Shown here one piece after another: positions 6,433-15,647 of a DNA stretch of 32,559 bases. Positions within the stretch are counted from its first letter, which is position 1. Every line of letters starts with the position of its first letter. The stretch covers positions 1 to 32,559 of the forward strand of contig JAITII010000063.1 of assembly GCA_031279515.1 (NCBI GenBank), given 5' to 3'. The stretch is from Deltaproteobacteria bacterium (GTDB taxonomy: Bacteria > Desulfobacterota > Desulfarculia > Adiutricales > Adiutricaceae). The notes below the pieces were generated by a model. That model had not been told where the DNA came from and made no database searches. It saw only the letters and a list, made by a program, of their open reading frames with translations. The position numbers and the translations under genes were made by a program.

Positions 6433-8637
6433 ATGTCGGAAACGGAACTTGACGAGGGTCTACTCCAGGATTTTATTACTGAGTCCAAGGAGCTCTTAGA
6501 GGAATTCACATCCAGCCTCTCCGCCTTCGAGGCCGACCCCACCAATATGGAGACCATTAATCCGGTCTTTCGGGCAGCCCATACCCTTAAAGGCTCTTCC
6601 GCCTTTTTTGGTCTAAATCATATAAAAGATTTTGCCCATAAGCTGGAAAATCTCCTAGATGATATTCGCCACGGCAAAAGGGAGGCGTCTCCCAAGGCCA
6701 TAGAATTCCTCTTTTTGGCGGGTAACCACTTAAAATCCATGTTCGACAGATTATCTGCCGGAGACAGGACCCCCGTGCTCACCCCGGAAGAGGCCCAATT
6801 CCAGGACGATCTGGTGGCCTTTATTGGAGGAGGCGCGCCCGCCGCAGGTGGGGGTGATTTTAAGGAGGCCTGCGCTAAGATAAAAAAATATCTAGCCGAG
6901 GCCTTAGATAACGATGTGGAGCCGGATAAGCTTATCCAGGACATAACCGATGTCATCAATAAGCTCCCCATAGAAGATGCGTCCAAGGCCCAGGGCAAGG
7001 AAGGCGAAAAGGCCAAAAGGCCAATTGGGGCTTCTTTCCAAGGGACGGATTTTACAGGGCCGGTTTTGGCGGCCCTGGACTCTATCCATGCCTCACCCTT
7101 TGACCCCAAGGAATTGGACAAGAATTTCAAGCTCTTGGCCTCTCTGGTAAAGGATGGCAATTTTGAGGCCCTAAAGCCGGCATTTAAAGAAGCCAGCGAG
7201 GATTTTACCGCTGTCTTTGAAAGCGGCTTGGACTTCGACTCTGTGCTTTTGGGAATAGTGGAAAATAAATTCATGGACTTTGTTAAGCTCTTGGATCTGA
7301 CCTATGAGGAAGAGCCGGCATCCCCAGGGGCACAAGGCCATGAGGGAGGCGAAGTAGAAGGGGCCTCAGGGGCTGAAAAGGAAGGGGAAAAGGACAAAGA
7401 CGCCAAAGAATCCAAAGATCAAAAGGATTCCAAGCAGGAGCGCAAGACTATGCGCATCTCCGAGGAAAAAGTGGACGGATTCATGAGCTATGTGGGGGAA
7501 CTTATTGTCACAGCCGAGACCTTCAATTACCTCCAGAAGACCATAGAGCAGGAAAAGGTCAATCCCAACACAATAAGGGCCTTTAAAAATGCCAATCAGG
7601 CCTTTAGGGAGCTTTCCGACGAGTTGCAAGAGAGCCTCATGGAGATAAGGAGGGTCCCGATTAAGGGGATCTTCCAAAAGGTCAACATGATGGCCAGGGA
7701 ACTTTCCCACCAGCTGGGCAAGAGGGTAAAAGTGGTCCTAGAGGGCCAAGACGTACAGCTGGATAAATCCATTGCCGAGAGCCTAGAGGCCCCCCTGGTC
7801 CACGTTGTAAGAAACTCTTTGGACCACGGGCTAGAACCGGCTGAGCAAAGGGCTGAGGCGGGCAAAAGCCCGGACGGGCTCTTGCGGGTCTCCGCCTCAG
7901 CGGACAAGGAATTTTTCTATTTGGTGGTGGAAGATGATGGCATGGGGATAGACCCCGATAAGATGCGGCAGGTGGCGGTGTCCAAGGGGACCATGAGCGA
8001 GGCCCAGGCCGCAGCCTTGACTGACAAAGAGGCCATAGGCCTCATCTTCGGTGCTGGTTTTTCCACGGCCAAGGAGATTACCGATGTCTCTGGTAGGGGC
8101 GTGGGTATGGACGTGGTGCGCACCAACATCAATGCCTTAAACGGCTCCATCAATGTGGACTCCAAGGTGGGAAGCGGCACTATCATCACCTTGAAGATCC
8201 CCTTGTCCGTGACCCTACAGGTCATAAAGGCCCTCCACGTGAGGGTGGGACAGGCAAATTTCATCATTTCCCTAGATGAGATCCTAGAATCCCTGCGGCC
8301 CATGCCGGATGAGCTCTCCACAGTGGAAGGCAGGGGCCTCATCTTAAACCGCCGGGGTCAAATCACACCCCTTATCAAGCTCTATGAGATCTTTGATTTA
8401 GAACCTGAGCATCCCGATCCAGCAGACGGCCTTTTAGTCATGGTGGAGACCCCTGCCGGACGCTACGCCCTTTTGGTGGACGAGGTCATGGGCCAGCAGC
8501 AGGTGGTGGTAAAAGAGCTGGGAGAACAGTTTAAACGACTAAACTTTTTAGCCGGCTCCGCCCTCTTGGGAGACGGCGGGCTGGGACTGGTCCTAGCAGC
8601 AGACGGTATAGTCCGCCTGGCCTTTGGTTTTGATTAA
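6433..8637 (+). CDS. cheA: Chemotaxis sensor histidine kinase CheA
   Basis: A 734-residue cytoplasmic kinase that autophosphorylates in response to chemoreceptors and passes phosphate to response regulators. The N-terminal Hpt (P1) domain covers about 1-110, with phosphorylation site H50 in FRAAHTLKGSS. Residues 130-335 are a poorly conserved, partly helical and charged linker where P2 would lie. The P3 dimerisation helices begin at about 338. The P4 kinase domain has the N box (HVVRNSLDHG, about 457), G1 (DDGMGI, about 500) and G2 (GRGVGMDVV, about 555). The P5 CheW-like domain is about 592-734. There is no C-terminal receiver. No cheW, cheR or full cheB lies nearby; a CheD-receiver protein follows 190 bases on. 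Confidence 0.95.
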   Translation: MSETELDEGLLQDFITESKELLEEFTSSLSAFEADPTNMETINPVFRAAHTLKGSSAFFGLNHIKDFAHKLENLLDDIRHGKREASPKAIEFLFLAGNHLKSMFDRLSAGDRTPVLTPEEAQFQDDLVAFIGGGAPAAGGGDFKEACAKIKKYLAEALDNDVEPDKLIQDITDVINKLPIEDASKAQGKEGEKAKRPIGASFQGTDFTGPVLAALDSIHASPFDPKELDKNFKLLASLVKDGNFEALKPAFKEASEDFTAVFESGLDFDSVLLGIVENKFMDFVKLLDLTYEEEPASPGAQGHEGGEVEGASGAEKEGEKDKDAKESKDQKDSKQERKTMRISEEKVDGFMSYVGELIVTAETFNYLQKTIEQEKVNPNTIRAFKNANQAFRELSDELQESLMEIRRVPIKGIFQKVNMMARELSHQLGKRVKVVLEGQDVQLDKSIAESLEAPLVHVVRNSLDHGLEPAEQRAEAGKSPDGLLRVSASADKEFFYLVVEDDGMGIDPDKMRQVAVSKGTMSEAQAAALTDKEAIGLIFGAGFSTAKEITDVSGRGVGMDVVRTNINALNGSINVDSKVGSGTIITLKIPLSVTLQVIKALHVRVGQANFIISLDEILESLRPMPDELSTVEGRGLILNRRGQITPLIKLYEIFDLEPEHPDPADGLLVMVETPAGRYALLVDEVMGQQQVVVKELGEQFKRLNFLAGSALLGDGGLGLVLAADGIVRLAFGFD

Positions 8638-8829
8638 TTTAACCCTTTTCCCTAAGATGCGCTTATTCTCTTTAATCTTTGCCTCTAGCACATTAACCTG
8701 CCCCCTTGGGGACCGGCGGGCAAGTTCGCACAAGTTAGCGCAAGCTCTTCTAAATTTGTGATTGTATAGAATTATTTTCTTTTGGCTTAACCCTTACCTC
8801 GCACCGGCTTCTCCGGGAAATGGAAGGCT

Positions 8830-9912
8830 ATGACTGAAGTCAACAGAGTATTCATCCTGCCAGGTGAATACTTTATCAGCAAACAACCCAATATCATCTC
8901 AACCCTCCTGGGCTCCTGCGTGGCAGTGTGCCTCTTCCACCCCCAGTTGAAGTTCGGGGGCATGAACCACTTTATGCTTCCCACAAGCCCCAATAAGGAG
9001 CGCAGCGGTAAATACGGTGACTATGCCACAGCTGTGCTCTTACAGTTCTTTGAACGCACAGTGGGCTCTTTAAACGGACTGGAGGCTATCATCTCAGGGG
9101 GGGCCAATGTCATTAGCTCCATGGGGACTGGTACCCAAATAGGCCAGCGCAATGTGGAGATAGCCAGGGAGATCTTAAAAAAGCACAATATCCGCATAAC
9201 CAAGGAAAACGTGGGCGGTACCAACGGCCTTAAGCTCCATTACCAGAACTGGGACAATAAGCTGGTGGTGGAACAGATGGACCGCAATGTCATGGGCGGC
9301 TCTTTGATTAACCGGGAGGAAAATAGCCGGGCTCCGGCCCCCACCCCTCCCCCTGCGCCAGCTCAGCACAGCATAGCGGCCACTGGCCGCACCGGGTCCT
9401 TTAAGCCGCCCTCTAGTACCATTGCCCCTGCCCCTTCCGCCGGGGCCTGCGTGCCCCGTCCCCCCAGTAGTGGGGGCAGGATAAAGGTCCTGGTGGTAGA
9501 CGATTCGGCCATAGTCCGCAACCTCTTGACAAAGGCCATGGAAGATGAGCCGGATATCAAGGTGGTGGGTGCTGCCAAGGATGCCTACGAGGCCAGGGAG
9601 ATGCTTTTGGAACTGGGACCCGATGTCATTACCTTGGATATTGTCATGCCCAAGATGGACGGGGTGACCTTTTTAAAAAAGCTCATGGTCTACTACCCCA
9701 TCCCTGTCATCATTTGCAGCACTATAGCTAAAGCTGGGAGCCAAGCGGAGCTGAGAAGCGATAAGATTGGGGCCGTGGACGTCATAGATAAGGAAAGCCT
9801 AAACCTCTACCACGGTCTGGATACGGTGAAAAAGATCTTGATCCCCAAGATCCGCCAAGCCGCCAAGACCAGGGTGGCTAAAAAGTCCAAACAGGAAATA
9901 GCTGGTATCTAA
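8830..9912 (+). CDS. CheD receptor deamidase fused to a CheB-like receiver domain
   Basis: A 360-residue two-domain protein. Residues 1-165 are CheD, which deamidates glutamines on chemoreceptors: STLLGSC holds T25 and nucleophile C30, and GGMNHFMLP holds H47. Residues 166-215 are a Pro/Ala-rich linker. Residues 217-340 are a receiver with D224/D225, phospho-acceptor D270 in TLDIVMPKMDG, S297/T298 and K321. The receiver resembles that of CheB (CSTIAKAGSQAEL block), yet no methylesterase domain follows; the protein ends at 360. CheA upstream would be its kinase, so phosphorylation may control deamidation. GGAAGG just before the ATG supports the start. It is followed three bases later by the cyclase gene, implying one transcript. 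Confidence 0.9.
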   Translation: MTEVNRVFILPGEYFISKQPNIISTLLGSCVAVCLFHPQLKFGGMNHFMLPTSPNKERSGKYGDYATAVLLQFFERTVGSLNGLEAIISGGANVISSMGTGTQIGQRNVEIAREILKKHNIRITKENVGGTNGLKLHYQNWDNKLVVEQMDRNVMGGSLINREENSRAPAPTPPPAPAQHSIAATGRTGSFKPPSSTIAPAPSAGACVPRPPSSGGRIKVLVVDDSAIVRNLLTKAMEDEPDIKVVGAAKDAYEAREMLLELGPDVITLDIVMPKMDGVTFLKKLMVYYPIPVIICSTIAKAGSQAELRSDKIGAVDVIDKESLNLYHGLDTVKKILIPKIRQAAKTRVAKKSKQEIAGI

Positions 9913-9915
9913 ACT

Positions 9916-10764
9916 ATGGTCCTCACCTCAAAGCCAGGGCGCAAGGGTAAAGGCGTATTGAGACATTTTTTCTCTACCCTCTGTCTACTTTTCCTCACAG
10001 GTATTCTAGCCGGCGCAGCTAATGCTGCGCCGGCTAAGATAGTAGCTGTGGAGCTAACTAAAAGCTATGCCAAGGCGCCTAAGTTCACCCAAGGGCTCTT
10101 TTTCCATGAGGGCGTCCTCTATGAGACCTCAGGGCTCTACGGGCTTTCGGAGTTAAACCTCTGGGAGCTTACAGAAGGACAGTTAAATAACCTTCACAGT
10201 GTCATGCTCCCGGAGCGGGTCTTTGCCGAAGGGTCCACCGTGGCCGAAGGCATGATCCAGATCTTAACCTGGCAAGGCAATGCCCTCCTGCGCTATGACC
10301 TAGAATCTTTGACGCCCATCATGGCCCCCCGCCCCAAAAGGGTACCTGGAGAGGGCTGGGGCCTTACCTATGATGGTGAGGTCCTGTGGCGCTCCGACGG
10401 CTCTAACACCCTTTGGGCCCATAGTCCAGTAGATTTTTCGCTTTTAAGTGGAAAAGAGCTAATAATAACCGATAATGGCGTTCCAGTGGATAAACTCAAT
10501 GAATTGGAGTACGAACCTGAAAGCGGCCTCATCTACGCCAATATCTTGGGTAGTGATTTGGTGGCAGCAATAGATCCCCAGAGCTCGAGTATCGTCTTTT
10601 ATCTTGATTTTACCCAACTAGCCGCTGGCATGAGGGAAATCTACCAGCTTAAGTTCCAGGAATCCGTTTTAAATGGCCTAGCCTTTGACCAGAAAGGCGC
10701 CCTTTTCGCCACGGGCAAGCATTGGCCTATTGTCTATGAGGTGAGCTTTTTAAGGCCTCTATAA
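9916..10764 (+). CDS. Secreted glutaminyl-peptide cyclotransferase (bacterial/plant-type)
   Basis: A 282-residue enzyme predicted to convert N-terminal glutamine of peptides to pyroglutamate in the periplasm. A basic n-region (residues 1-16) and hydrophobic core end at ANA-AP near residue 38, a signal peptidase I site. The mature part matches the five-bladed propeller cyclase family: FTQGLFFHEGVLYETSGLYG (about 57-76), AEGMIQILTW, GEGWGLTYDG, LNELEYE, and VLNGLAFDQKG toward the end. It starts three bases after the CheD-receiver stop and is probably co-transcribed, an unusual partner for chemotaxis genes. Motif match is strong, but the physiological substrate is unknown. Confidence 0.88.
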   Translation: MVLTSKPGRKGKGVLRHFFSTLCLLFLTGILAGAANAAPAKIVAVELTKSYAKAPKFTQGLFFHEGVLYETSGLYGLSELNLWELTEGQLNNLHSVMLPERVFAEGSTVAEGMIQILTWQGNALLRYDLESLTPIMAPRPKRVPGEGWGLTYDGEVLWRSDGSNTLWAHSPVDFSLLSGKELIITDNGVPVDKLNELEYEPESGLIYANILGSDLVAAIDPQSSSIVFYLDFTQLAAGMREIYQLKFQESVLNGLAFDQKGALFATGKHWPIVYEVSFLRPL

Positions 10765-11092
10765 GCTTTTTGCCCCTAGGGCCCCTTGATAGAGGCAGCT
10801 AATGACACACAAGTTCTAGTTAATTCAAGGGATTAGCTAAATTAGAAGAAATTACTTTTTACGGTTCATTTCTTGACTTTATGCCTCCTTTTTTGAGAAA
10901 ATTTACTAGACAAATCAGTTGGCCTTAGCTTAGCCTTAATTTTACTAATGTCTATTTAATTAATGACTTTTTATTAGCCTTTTGCTATGTTTTACATTCT
11001 ACTTCAGAAAAAATTTAGTTAACCGAAAAAATCCTGATTGCTGCCGGTACTACTGGCGGAATTGAAGATAATCCTTCTAGAGGTGCTTTATC
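10765..11092. other. Spacer upstream of the chemoreceptor gene
   Basis: About 330 AT-rich bases. I see no gene and no convincing promoter. AGAGGTG at 11079-11085, seven bases before the ATG, is the ribosome site of the receptor gene. Confidence 0.45.
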
Positions 11093-13048
11093 ATGAAACT
11101 AGGGTCAAAAATCATTTTGGGTTTTGTCGCGGTATGCGCCATCTTTCTCATCATCTCCGTCATCATAGGTGTCGCCATAATCAAGGTGCAGCGGGGCACA
11201 TATGATTTGCGCTCAGTAGTGATGCCAGGCAACGATGCAGCTTCCAATATGTCCACCAATATCATCATGGAAGCCTTAAACCTCATCGAGTTTTCCTATG
11301 ACCTCGATGAGAACACCTGGAAAAACTCCCTCAAGTACAGGGAAGAGGTAAAAAAATACCTGACTACCTTGCGCGGCCTTGTTAACCAGGGACTAGCTAA
11401 TGATAACCCCCAAACCATTGAGCTTATCAATAACGTGGACAAGCTGCACGAGGACTACCTGACCATTGCCGAGTTCATGCCGCAAAACAACAAAGCCATA
11501 GTAGATAATCGTACTGCGGTCTTAAACGGCTACACCGGTTTTAAGGGTGCTATCCAGGACTTTAGGACTAGCATGGAAGACAGGTTGGTACGGGAACTAG
11601 GTTCAGCTCAGCCAGATCTCCAATCCATCCAGACGGCCTATACCAAGGTCCAAACCTCCATACAGCTGGAGGCCGGAGCCAGCGACTTCTACATCGAGAT
11701 GCTCCGGGGTCTCTACTACCACGACCCGGAACGCTTCAAAACGAGCGTGGATAGTGCCAAAAAGATAGAGTCCCAAGCTAGGGCCATCCTAGCGGACACC
11801 ACCAGTGACCCTGCCCTCCATGACAGCTTAAATAAGATTGTTTCAAACGGTCAGGCCTGTATCGATGCCCTGGAAAGCCTTTACAACAACATGACGGGCG
11901 AACGGGATAACAAGGTTAAGCGCACCCAGGCCCGTGATGTCCTCATCACGGCAGCTACCAATCTCTCAAGCTCCATAACAAATATCACCAACGATTTTGC
12001 CGATACCTCCATTTCTTCTTTAAAGAGCGCCTTTTACACACTTGTTATCGGCATCATAGTAGCTATAGTCATTAGCTTGTTGGTGGCCATTTTCATCACC
12101 AGGGGCATAACAGGACCGATAAATCACATCATAAGCTCCCTTTCCGAAGGGGCCCAGGAGGTGGATACCGCCTCAGGGGAGCTGTCTTCCTCCTCCAATA
12201 CCTTGGCGGAAGGTGCCACGGAGAACGCCGCCTCACTGGAGGAAACGAGCGCCGCCTTAGAGGAGCTCTCCTCTATGACCAAGCGCAATAGCGATAATGC
12301 CATAGAGGCCAATGCCTTAATGGCCCAGACCACAGATGCGGTCTCCAGGGCGGAAAGCTCCATGGCCAATGTCATCCAGGCCATGGATCAAATTGCCACC
12401 TCAGGCAACGAGATCGGGAAGATCATCAAGACCATAGATGAGATAGCCTTCCAGACCAACCTTCTGGCCCTCAATGCCGCAGTGGAAGCCGCCCGCGCTG
12501 GAGAGGCGGGGGCAGGCTTTGCCGTTGTTGCCGATGAGGTCAGAAACCTTGCCATCCGCAGCGCCGATGCCGCCAAGAATACCGCGGACCTCATAGCCGC
12601 CACCATCTCCAACATCAATTCCGGTTCCGAGATGGTCAATTCTACTTCGGAAAACTTCCACAATGTCGCCACCAACTCCTCTAAGGTGGCCCAATTGGTT
12701 TCCGAGGTGGCCGAGGCCTCCAAAGAACAGTCCCAGGGTATCAATCAGATAACCACGGCCATGACCCAGATGGATAAGGTCACCCAATCCAATGCCGCCT
12801 CAGCGGAGGAATCCGCCTCATCAGCGGGTCAGCTCTCTGTCCAGGCCGGTAACCTCATGAACGCAGTGGATGAGATAACGGCCCTGGTCCATGGCCAAGG
12901 ATCCAGCAACGTATCCCGTTCCTCAGGCAAATCTTCCCCTGGCCCCAGGCCCCAGGCCATAGCTCCGCCGCCCCCTGTGCGTAAGGCCTCAAGGGTATCT
13001 GAGACCAAGGCCCTGCCTATGGACAATGACGACGACTTTGATTTTTAA
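11093..13048 (+). CDS. Methyl-accepting chemotaxis protein
   Basis: A 651-residue transmembrane chemoreceptor. TM1 is about residues 7-30. A periplasmic, almost wholly helical ligand domain of about 280 residues follows, a size and composition that fit the helical bimodular (HBM) type. TM2 is about 313-336, then HAMP (337-390). The signalling domain has the hairpin tip with [20 protein letters not shown] starting near 450, followed by [13 protein letters not shown]. Flanking helices carry Glu/Gln pairs suitable for methylation and CheD deamidation. The tail (about 610-651) is a Pro/Ser linker ending in an acidic DNDDDFDF, without the CheR-docking NWETF pentapeptide. It is likely a client of the CheA and CheD-receiver encoded upstream. 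Confidence 0.95.
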   Translation: MKLGSKIILGFVAVCAIFLIISVIIGVAIIKVQRGTYDLRSVVMPGNDAASNMSTNIIMEALNLIEFSYDLDENTWKNSLKYREEVKKYLTTLRGLVNQGLANDNPQTIELINNVDKLHEDYLTIAEFMPQNNKAIVDNRTAVLNGYTGFKGAIQDFRTSMEDRLVRELGSAQPDLQSIQTAYTKVQTSIQLEAGASDFYIEMLRGLYYHDPERFKTSVDSAKKIESQARAILADTTSDPALHDSLNKIVSNGQACIDALESLYNNMTGERDNKVKRTQARDVLITAATNLSSSITNITNDFADTSISSLKSAFYTLVIGIIVAIVISLLVAIFITRGITGPINHIISSLSEGAQEVDTASGELSSSSNTLAEGATENAASLEETSAALEELSSMTKRNSDNAIEANALMAQTTDAVSRAESSMANVIQAMDQIATSGNEIGKIIKTIDEIAFQTNLLALNAAVEAARAGEAGAGFAVVADEVRNLAIRSADAAKNTADLIAATISNINSGSEMVNSTSENFHNVATNSSKVAQLVSEVAEASKEQSQGINQITTAMTQMDKVTQSNAASAEESASSAGQLSVQAGNLMNAVDEITALVHGQGSSNVSRSSGKSSPGPRPQAIAPPPPVRKASRVSETKALPMDNDDDFDF

Positions 13049-13080
13049 GCTTTAATTAAGCCCACAAATACCCTAGTTTC

Positions 13081-13126
13081 AATGATACCCCCCTTAGGGT
13101 CCCCCTAAGGGGGGTATCATTTTTAG
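13081..13126 (+). terminator. Very strong terminator between convergent genes
   Basis: A perfect 19-bp stem (13081-13099 with 13103-13121) encloses a three-base loop and is followed by a T run on the plus strand. It ends the receptor transcript and sits just beyond the stop of the minus-strand glycosyltransferase at 13123, whose 3' end it touches. Confidence 0.92.
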
Positions 13127-13896
13127 CCCATTCTTTTTGCTAAGCCCTTTTGGTAAATGGCCCTCTTTTTCTCCAGGGTCCTTTGTATCGCTTTGCGGTA
13201 GTTAGAGTTAAGGTTAGGGTAGCTTAAAAGCTTTTCCAGGCTTAAGATGCGGTACTTGTCTAAAGAGTGCCTTTGGGAGAGCTGATCTCCTAGGCCCCCG
13301 TATCTTATGGTCACATACTTATCCAAAAGGCCAACTGGATGGTAAAGAAGCGCCCTTAACCAGAGGTCATAGTCCTCACAGGCTAAGAGCTCTTCATCAA
13401 AAAGACCAATTTTATCAAAAAACTCCCTACGCATGATGACTGCCGAGGGACTTATGAGACAGAGCTCTAAGGACGGCTCAAAGATTAGTCCGGCCCTCTT
13501 AAGATGCCTTGTGCCAGGATTTACCTGTCTGCCATTTCGCACCCAAATTTCTTGCCCTTGGGAGAAGAGAAGCTCTTGGTTTTTATCCATGAACTCTTTC
13601 TGGGAGGCTAATTTGCCCTCTAAAAACTCGTCATCAGAATCCAAAAAACAAATATAGTCCCCAATAGCCTGGTTTATCCCAAGGTTGCGAGCCCTAGAGA
13701 CCCCCTTATTTTCCGCTAAGCGTAGATATTTTAAGCTGTCTTTAAAGGGTGCTAGGATAGTACTGGTATCATCTGTACTCCCATCATCTACTATAATGAG
13801 CTCAAAAGAGGGCCCTTTTTGCTTGAGTACCGATTCTACTGCCGTAAGGATGGCCCTAGCCCTATTATAAGTGGGTATTATTACAGATATGTCCAT
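13123..13896 (-). CDS. Family 2 glycosyltransferase
   Basis: A 257-residue cytoplasmic GT-A enzyme that transfers a sugar from a nucleotide donor. SVIIPTYNRA (4-13) opens the nucleotide fold, VDDGSTDDT (36-44) holds the UDP-binding Asp, and FLDSDDE (84-90) is the DxD metal motif. ACEDYDLWLRAL further on supplies the ED catalytic-base motif. No membrane segment is present. The ATG at 13896 overlaps the last 16 bases of the upstream IspH-UbiA gene and has no ribosome site of its own, so translation is probably coupled. The acceptor is unknown; lipopolysaccharide, a glycan or a polyprenol-linked substrate are possible. Confidence 0.9.
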   Translation of the reverse strand: MDISVIIPTYNRARAILTAVESVLKQKGPSFELIIVDDGSTDDTSTILAPFKDSLKYLRLAENKGVSRARNLGINQAIGDYICFLDSDDEFLEGKLASQKEFMDKNQELLFSQGQEIWVRNGRQVNPGTRHLKRAGLIFEPSLELCLISPSAVIMRREFFDKIGLFDEELLACEDYDLWLRALLYHPVGLLDKYVTIRYGGLGDQLSQRHSLDKYRILSLEKLLSYPNLNSNYRKAIQRTLEKKRAIYQKGLAKRMG

Positions 13897-15647
13897 AGTA
13901 AAGCTATTAGGCCTGCTAAAATAAACTGGGTATCTAAGAGGAGATCGAACTCAAAGCCCCCCAGCCAGGGGTTTAGAAAGAAGCGCTTTAAGACTAGGCC
14001 GTTGTATACAGGACCTGTGAGGATAAGGCACAGGAAAATGGCGCTTGTGCCAGCCAAAAAGTAGCTTGTCACCAAGGCTATTGCCCACAGGACAATAAAG
14101 CCAATTAAAAACCAGGTCGAGCGGTTGATCCCTATCCTGGCGAAAAGGGTATTGGAAGAAAATATCCTATCCCCCCTGGCGTCCTGCATTTCCATCAGGA
14201 AGCTGCGGACAAAGATCTGGGCAAAGGAAAGACAAAAACCTATGATAAGGAGCATTAATCCGTGGGTATCTAGGTTTATTAGCCTTGGCTTGTGTAAATA
14301 AAGGGGAATAGTAACTAGTAGTGACCAACCTGTGGAAATGGCCACAGGCTTAACTAAGGGCAGATCCTTTAGCCTTCTTATGCCTCTTTTGGCCAGAAAC
14401 CCAAAAGGCAGGGGCAAGGCGTATAAAATTCCCAAGGCCAATAGGATTACAGCCAGAAAAAAGACCTTAGTATCTATTAGCCAGGCTGCTGATAAGGATA
14501 GAAAGAGGCTTAAAAACCCCGCCAAGATCATATAAACGCGATATTTATTGAAAAAGGAGGCAAAATCCGGGTCATTGTAGCGGGCACTATCCCTATCTAA
14601 ATAACCATTTAAGATATGCATGGCATGGCCAAAGTAAAAAAAGAGCCCAAAAAATAGCTTGGGACTATCCACCCCCATTGCCAGATTAATGGCATAACCC
14701 CAGCTGCCAGTCCCCAAGGCAATGTACACCCTAGAGAGCACCAAGGCCCTTAAGAGCCTGTGGATAAAGCCCATAGGTGAGCTTTGACCCAAACGATCTA
14801 GGGCCCTTAGTTTTTGGCTCACCTTTCTTATCTGCCAGATGGGTGAAGAGGCCCCGGCCCCAATGGCAACAGTTGTTACCCCTTGTGTAAAAGCTTCAGG
14901 AATATCTTCAGGACCGTCCACTAAAATGGTCTTTAAGCCCTCTTCTAGGCCTCTTTGATAGAGCCTTTTAGTGTTCCCTGAATCTTTTCCCCCCACTACC
15001 ACAAGGGCGTCAGCCTTAGCGGCAAGCAGGGCTATCTCATCTTGGCGCTTTAATGTGGCCTCACAGATGGTATCTTTTATTGTTAGCCTAGTTGCAAAAC
15101 GCTTTACAGCAGCCTCTTTTATTGCCTCAAAGGCCCGCATATCCTGGGTGGTCTGAGAGACTAAGAGGACTTTTTCTTCCCCATCTTGTTCTTCTAAGGC
15201 CAAGATATCTTCCACTGTACTTACAACAACTGCCCTGGTATCTCCAAAACCCAAGAGGCCCTCCACCTCAGGGTGACGGGGCGTACCCCAGATGATAACT
15301 AGATAGCCTTCCTTAGCCTTCTTAGCCACTAAGCTCTGGATCTGAGCCACCCTTGGACAGGTGGCATCTATTAACTTAATATCTAGGGCCCCTAACTTGG
15401 CCCATTCCACTGGGGGAAGCCCATGGGCCCGTACTATAAGGGTATCGCCCTTATTGAGCTGGGTAATATTGGGTTCATAGATATTTAGTCCCTTAGATTG
15501 CAAGAGATCCATGGCTGCCTGGTTATGGATGAGAGGACCATGGCTATAGACCTTACCTTCTGCATGGGAAAGGGCCTTAAAGGCCATGCGCATAGCCCTT
15601 CTAACCCCAAGGCAATATCCTATCTCATGGGCCAGGATAATCTTCAT
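13881..15647 (-). CDS. Fusion of IspH (HMBPP reductase) and a UbiA-type prenyltransferase
   Basis: A 588-residue bifunctional protein. Residues 1-280 are IspH, the last enzyme of the MEP pathway, which reduces HMBPP to IPP and DMAPP with a 4Fe-4S cluster: cluster cysteines C12 (GYCLGVRRA), C97 (DATCP) and C195 (DTICEAT), plus H41, H75, H125 and E127. Residues about 296-588 are a multi-pass UbiA membrane protein with HILNGYLDRD (344-353; a Gly replaces the first Asp of the usual NDxxD) and DARGD (489-493) metal/diphosphate motifs. No stop or start separates them. AAGGTGG (15651-15657) is an ideal ribosome site. The fusion would place isoprenoid precursor synthesis at a membrane prenyltransferase; the aromatic or lipid acceptor is unknown. 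Confidence 0.9.
   Translation of the reverse strand: MKIILAHEIGYCLGVRRAMRMAFKALSHAEGKVYSHGPLIHNQAAMDLLQSKGLNIYEPNITQLNKGDTLIVRAHGLPPVEWAKLGALDIKLIDATCPRVAQIQSLVAKKAKEGYLVIIWGTPRHPEVEGLLGFGDTRAVVVSTVEDILALEEQDGEEKVLLVSQTTQDMRAFEAIKEAAVKRFATRLTIKDTICEATLKRQDEIALLAAKADALVVVGGKDSGNTKRLYQRGLEEGLKTILVDGPEDIPEAFTQGVTTVAIGAGASSPIWQIRKVSQKLRALDRLGQSSPMGFIHRLLRALVLSRVYIALGTGSWGYAINLAMGVDSPKLFFGLFFYFGHAMHILNGYLDRDSARYNDPDFASFFNKYRVYMILAGFLSLFLSLSAAWLIDTKVFFLAVILLALGILYALPLPFGFLAKRGIRRLKDLPLVKPVAISTGWSLLVTIPLYLHKPRLINLDTHGLMLLIIGFCLSFAQIFVRSFLMEMQDARGDRIFSSNTLFARIGINRSTWFLIGFIVLWAIALVTSYFLAGTSAIFLCLILTGPVYNGLVLKRFFLNPWLGGFEFDLLLDTQFILAGLIALLWTYL

Noticed and set aside
6618-7274. Minus-strand frame of about 218 codons
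   Set aside because: It lies wholly inside cheA, whose domains are clear, and shows only low-complexity Ser/Lys-rich sequence.
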